A program made the position numbers and the translations under genes. Below are positions 7,634 to 9,333 of a stretch of 9,333 nt of DNA, piece after piece. Source of the stretch: an uncultured Peptococcaceae bacterium (GTDB lineage: Bacteria > Bacillota > Peptococcia > Peptococcales > Peptococcaceae); NCBI GenBank assembly GCA_900553245.1, contig USCP01000062.1, positions 1-9,333 on the forward strand, read 5' to 3'. The notes below the pieces were generated by a model. The model was not told where the DNA came from and did no database searches. It was given only the letters and a program-made list of their open reading frames with translations. Numbering within the stretch: position 1 is the stretch's first letter; each line of letters begins with the position of its first letter.

Positions 7634-7688
7634 TTTTTTGGCGCAAAAAAAGATTAACCTCACAGCATGCCGAAAAGTTAACCTTCTT
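7634..7688 (-). terminator. Hairpin terminator between the regulator gene and ridA, with operator-like repeats
   Basis: On minus-strand RNA, AAGAAGGUUAAC (7688-7677) pairs with GUUAAUCUUUUU (7658-7647), 12 bp with two G-U pairs, around an 18-base loop, and runs into a U-tract. It starts about 33 bases after the restored stop of the regulator gene and would end that transcript. Two direct copies of GGTTAA lie in it (7678-7683 and 7654-7659, 24 bases apart). As I recall, the Bacillus subtilis PucR box has a TTGGTTAA core, so these could be operator half-sites. A dyad TTTTTTG-GCG-CAAAAAA overlaps the U-tract at 7634-7650 and is a second operator candidate. Between 7533 and 7640 I see no convincing -35/-10 pair for the ridA operon, as expected if an activator is needed. 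Confidence 0.55.
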
Positions 7689-7721
7689 CTGTCAATGACA
7701 CCACTGTTTTGCGTATCAGTC

Positions 7722-8904
7722 TTATATGATATTTTTCAGCATAATCGCCAAATATAGTTTTACACGCACCTCTAATTCGTTTAAATCACAGTCTAATAGC
7801 TCGTTAATTTTTTTAATCTTATACACCACGGTATTGCGGTGGATAAAGAGACCCCACGTTATGCCGCGGGATAAAGAGCTTATCCGCCGTATCGTTGATG
7901 TTACAATTGCTGGTGAGATACACCGTTAAAAACTCAAGATAATCCGACCCGTTGTTGCGATCGTGTTTTTCCAACACGCCCAACTTGGCATCGTAATATT
8001 GCTTCAAGGTGTTTTTGTTATCAATCGCCAAAAGCAACTGATAGGCACCCAGCTCACGATAATGTACAAAAAGATTGCTCCAGCCTTTGCGTTCACTCAA
8101 GTCAACAACTTTTCGCGCTTGCACATACGCGTTTGTCAGTTGCTCAATGCCCAAGTGATTGATGCTACATCCCACGTAGAATTGGTACTCCTTCATTCGT
8201 AAGAGCATCATCATTTTCAACATAATCTCGCGAATGTCCTCTTCGGAATAATTTGAGAAGACAAACACATAGATATCATCCATCGTAAGTACAAAGGAGC
8301 GATCGCCGGCAGTCAAAAGCTGCGCTTCCATCGACTTCACCAGCCACTGGCTTTCGGAGCTTGTAATCAACTCCGGATGCTTCATCTTTACAATAGACAC
8401 CGCATAAGGCTCATTTTTCTTAAAGCCCGATTGAACAAAGGTAGGCACATAGCCTTCGAGCTTTTGCGGAAAGGAAATAGCATTTTTCATTGCCGAGAAA
8501 AGCTGTCGGTTGATTTTTTCCGACTCCAATAGTTGAATACTCAAGAGCTTGGTGATCGCAGACATATTCACCGAATGGGTCAATTCCATCAGCGGAAAGC
8601 TATGATTATTACATAATTTCTTTACCACCTCGGAAACCTGCTTAACATAAGGCCCCTGGATGAGCACCAAGCCACTGCTCTTGCGTTCAATCAATGCCTC
8701 AATAAAGCGTACCAGAGTGTCTTCATCGTCCATGTTTTCACCGGAGCTAAACACCAGCTCATTTTCATTGACGTGGCTCATGGCCAGTGCATTGTCTACA
8801 ACATGAAACCATTCAATAATGTTTCCGTTGCCATCTTTTCCGGCCACCAAACCAATCTTGTAATCACTCACCGTTTCTATGAAACGTTCAACAGTAATAC
8901 TCAA
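7722..8904 (-). pseudogene. PucR-family transcriptional regulator, frameshifted within its helix-turn-helix
   Basis: The open frame from TTG 8904 to a stop at 7819 gives 361 residues. Residues about 8-115 match the PucR N-terminal sensory domain (VAGKDGNGNIIEWFHVVDN, then SSGLVLIQGPYVKQV). The middle is a GGDEF-like linker domain. The C-terminal HTH starts normally (TVYLTSNCNINDTADKLFI) and then breaks into SLYPPQYRGV. Removing one unit of the 28-base imperfect tandem repeat at 7823-7878 restores LFIHRNTVVYKIKKINELL and an open frame to TAA 7722, making a 384-residue protein of normal family form. As read, the protein lacks its recognition helix and should not bind DNA. TTG is the only sensible start; GAGAGG lies 11 bases upstream and no Met occurs before residue 43. 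It likely controlled the flanking transporter and dehydrogenase genes. It lies 49 bases after nhaC with no terminator between. Sequencing error is possible, though a 28-base diverged copy makes that less likely. Confidence 0.85.
7823..7878 (-). repeat. Imperfect 28-base tandem duplication in the regulator's HTH
   Basis: Two adjacent 28-base units (7851-7878 then 7823-7850 in reading order) match at 22 of 28 positions. Both begin with the identical ten bases CTCTTTATCC. The second unit encodes the canonical LFIHRNTVV; the first encodes LFIPRHNVG. Because 28 is not a multiple of 3, having both units shifts the frame. Loss of one unit by slippage between the 10-base identities would repair the gene exactly. 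Confidence 0.9.
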
Positions 8905-8953
8905 AGTACGCTCATCCTCTCTTTAAACATTGTGAAACGGCGCCCCGATTGTT

Positions 8954-9333
8954 TTATTCGTTTTTCAGATAGCGAATACCCTTGCCGGTAAATGCCCAAA
9001 TCATCGCAAAGACCACACAGAGGTAACAAGGGATGCACCACACGGCGTACGCACCAACAGACACACCAAGCAAATCCATGTAATAAATACCGGATGCGCC
9101 CCAAGGCACGAACGGCAACAGCATGGTCCCGGCATCTTCTAAGGTAGGAGAAAGGTTTACACCATGCAGCCCCATATTGGTATACGCTTCTTTCAAGAGG
9201 AAGCCTACCATGATAATGGAAATGGACGCAACCCCAGCGGTAAAAATCAAAATGGCACTGGAAACAATGGTGACACCAATCAACTTCCAACGGCAATCGA
9301 TTTTGTGAGAAATGCTTTCAAGAATAACATCCA
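8954..9333 (-). CDS. NhaC-family Na+/H+ antiporter, C-terminal part (partial at window edge)
   Basis: The last 125 or so codons are seen; the rest lies beyond the right edge. The segment LSPTLEDAGTMLLPFVPWGASGIYYMDLLGV is the typical conserved end of NhaC-type carriers (LSRxLEDxGTxxxPLxPWNxxGxYMxxxLGV). Two to three hydrophobic membrane segments are visible: LIGVTIVSSAILIF...IIMVGFLL, then VGAYAVWCIPCYLCVVFAMIWAF, followed by a short charged tail (KGIRYLKNE). NhaC relatives exchange Na+ for H+, and some family members carry organic acids (for example malate/lactate exchange). Given its neighbours it may import the compound oxidised by the downstream complex, or support Na+ balance. The paired residues WGASG, instead of the usual WNTCG, are a small departure. 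It reads into the regulator gene with a 49-base gap. Confidence 0.82.
   Translation of the reverse strand, partial: DVILESISHKIDCRWKLIGVTIVSSAILIFTAGVASISIIMVGFLLKEAYTNMGLHGVNLSPTLEDAGTMLLPFVPWGASGIYYMDLLGVSVGAYAVWCIPCYLCVVFAMIWAFTGKGIRYLKNE

Noticed and set aside
8901..9296. Alternative minus-strand frame of 131 codons over the antiporter end
   Set aside because: It is a shifted frame of the NhaC gene; the frame ending at 8954 carries the conserved LEDAGT...PW motif, and this one has an unnatural Cys/His/Trp-rich composition.

Overview
The window looks like chromosomal DNA of an anaerobic Firmicute, most likely a Clostridia relative. The reasons are strong AGGAGG-type ribosome binding sites, a secreted protein with three C-terminal S-layer homology (SLH) repeats, a PucR-type regulator, an NhaC-type antiporter and an iron-sulfur-rich amine/amino-acid dehydrogenase. 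I cannot name the species. Every gene I can support lies on the minus strand, so the window reads from right to left.

Right part (9333 to about 5850): the C-terminal end of an NhaC-family antiporter runs off the right edge. A PucR-family regulator follows after 49 bases. An imperfect 28-base tandem duplication breaks its DNA-binding helix-turn-helix and throws the last part of the gene out of frame. A hairpin terminator then separates the regulator from a four-gene unit: a RidA/YjgF-family protein, a D-amino-acid-oxidase-fold FAD subunit, a [2Fe-2S]/FAD subunit, and a subunit with two [4Fe-4S] clusters plus a BFD-type [2Fe-2S] cluster. Gaps are short (40 and 23 bases, then an 11-base overlap) and the unit ends in a clear terminator at 3577-3612. 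Together these genes look like an uptake and oxidation system for an amino or imino acid. The dehydrogenase makes an imine, RidA removes reactive imine/enamine intermediates, and electrons leave through the iron-sulfur chain. The substrate cannot be read from sequence; proline/hydroxyproline-, opine- or sarcosine-like compounds are the family precedents.

Left part (3570 to 138): a 1031-residue surface protein with signal peptide, beta-helix-like region, Ig/FN3/InlB-like repeats and SLH anchor. Its upstream region is the most unusual part of the window. It holds a plausible extended -10 promoter, a perfect (CTTG)12 tetranucleotide tract (CAAG on the coding strand), and then a 22-bp hairpin with a short U-run just before the SLH ribosome binding site. 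A small open frame with its own Shine-Dalgarno runs into the tract. With 12 copies it stops before the hairpin. With one more copy it would read through the hairpin and stop inside the Shine-Dalgarno of the SLH gene. This suggests, as a hypothesis, a repeat-number switch acting through attenuation on a surface protein.

Bases 1-137 hold no gene. The surface gene is compositionally mosaic: its ends (signal peptide and SLH) are clearly more GC-rich than its AT-rich middle.
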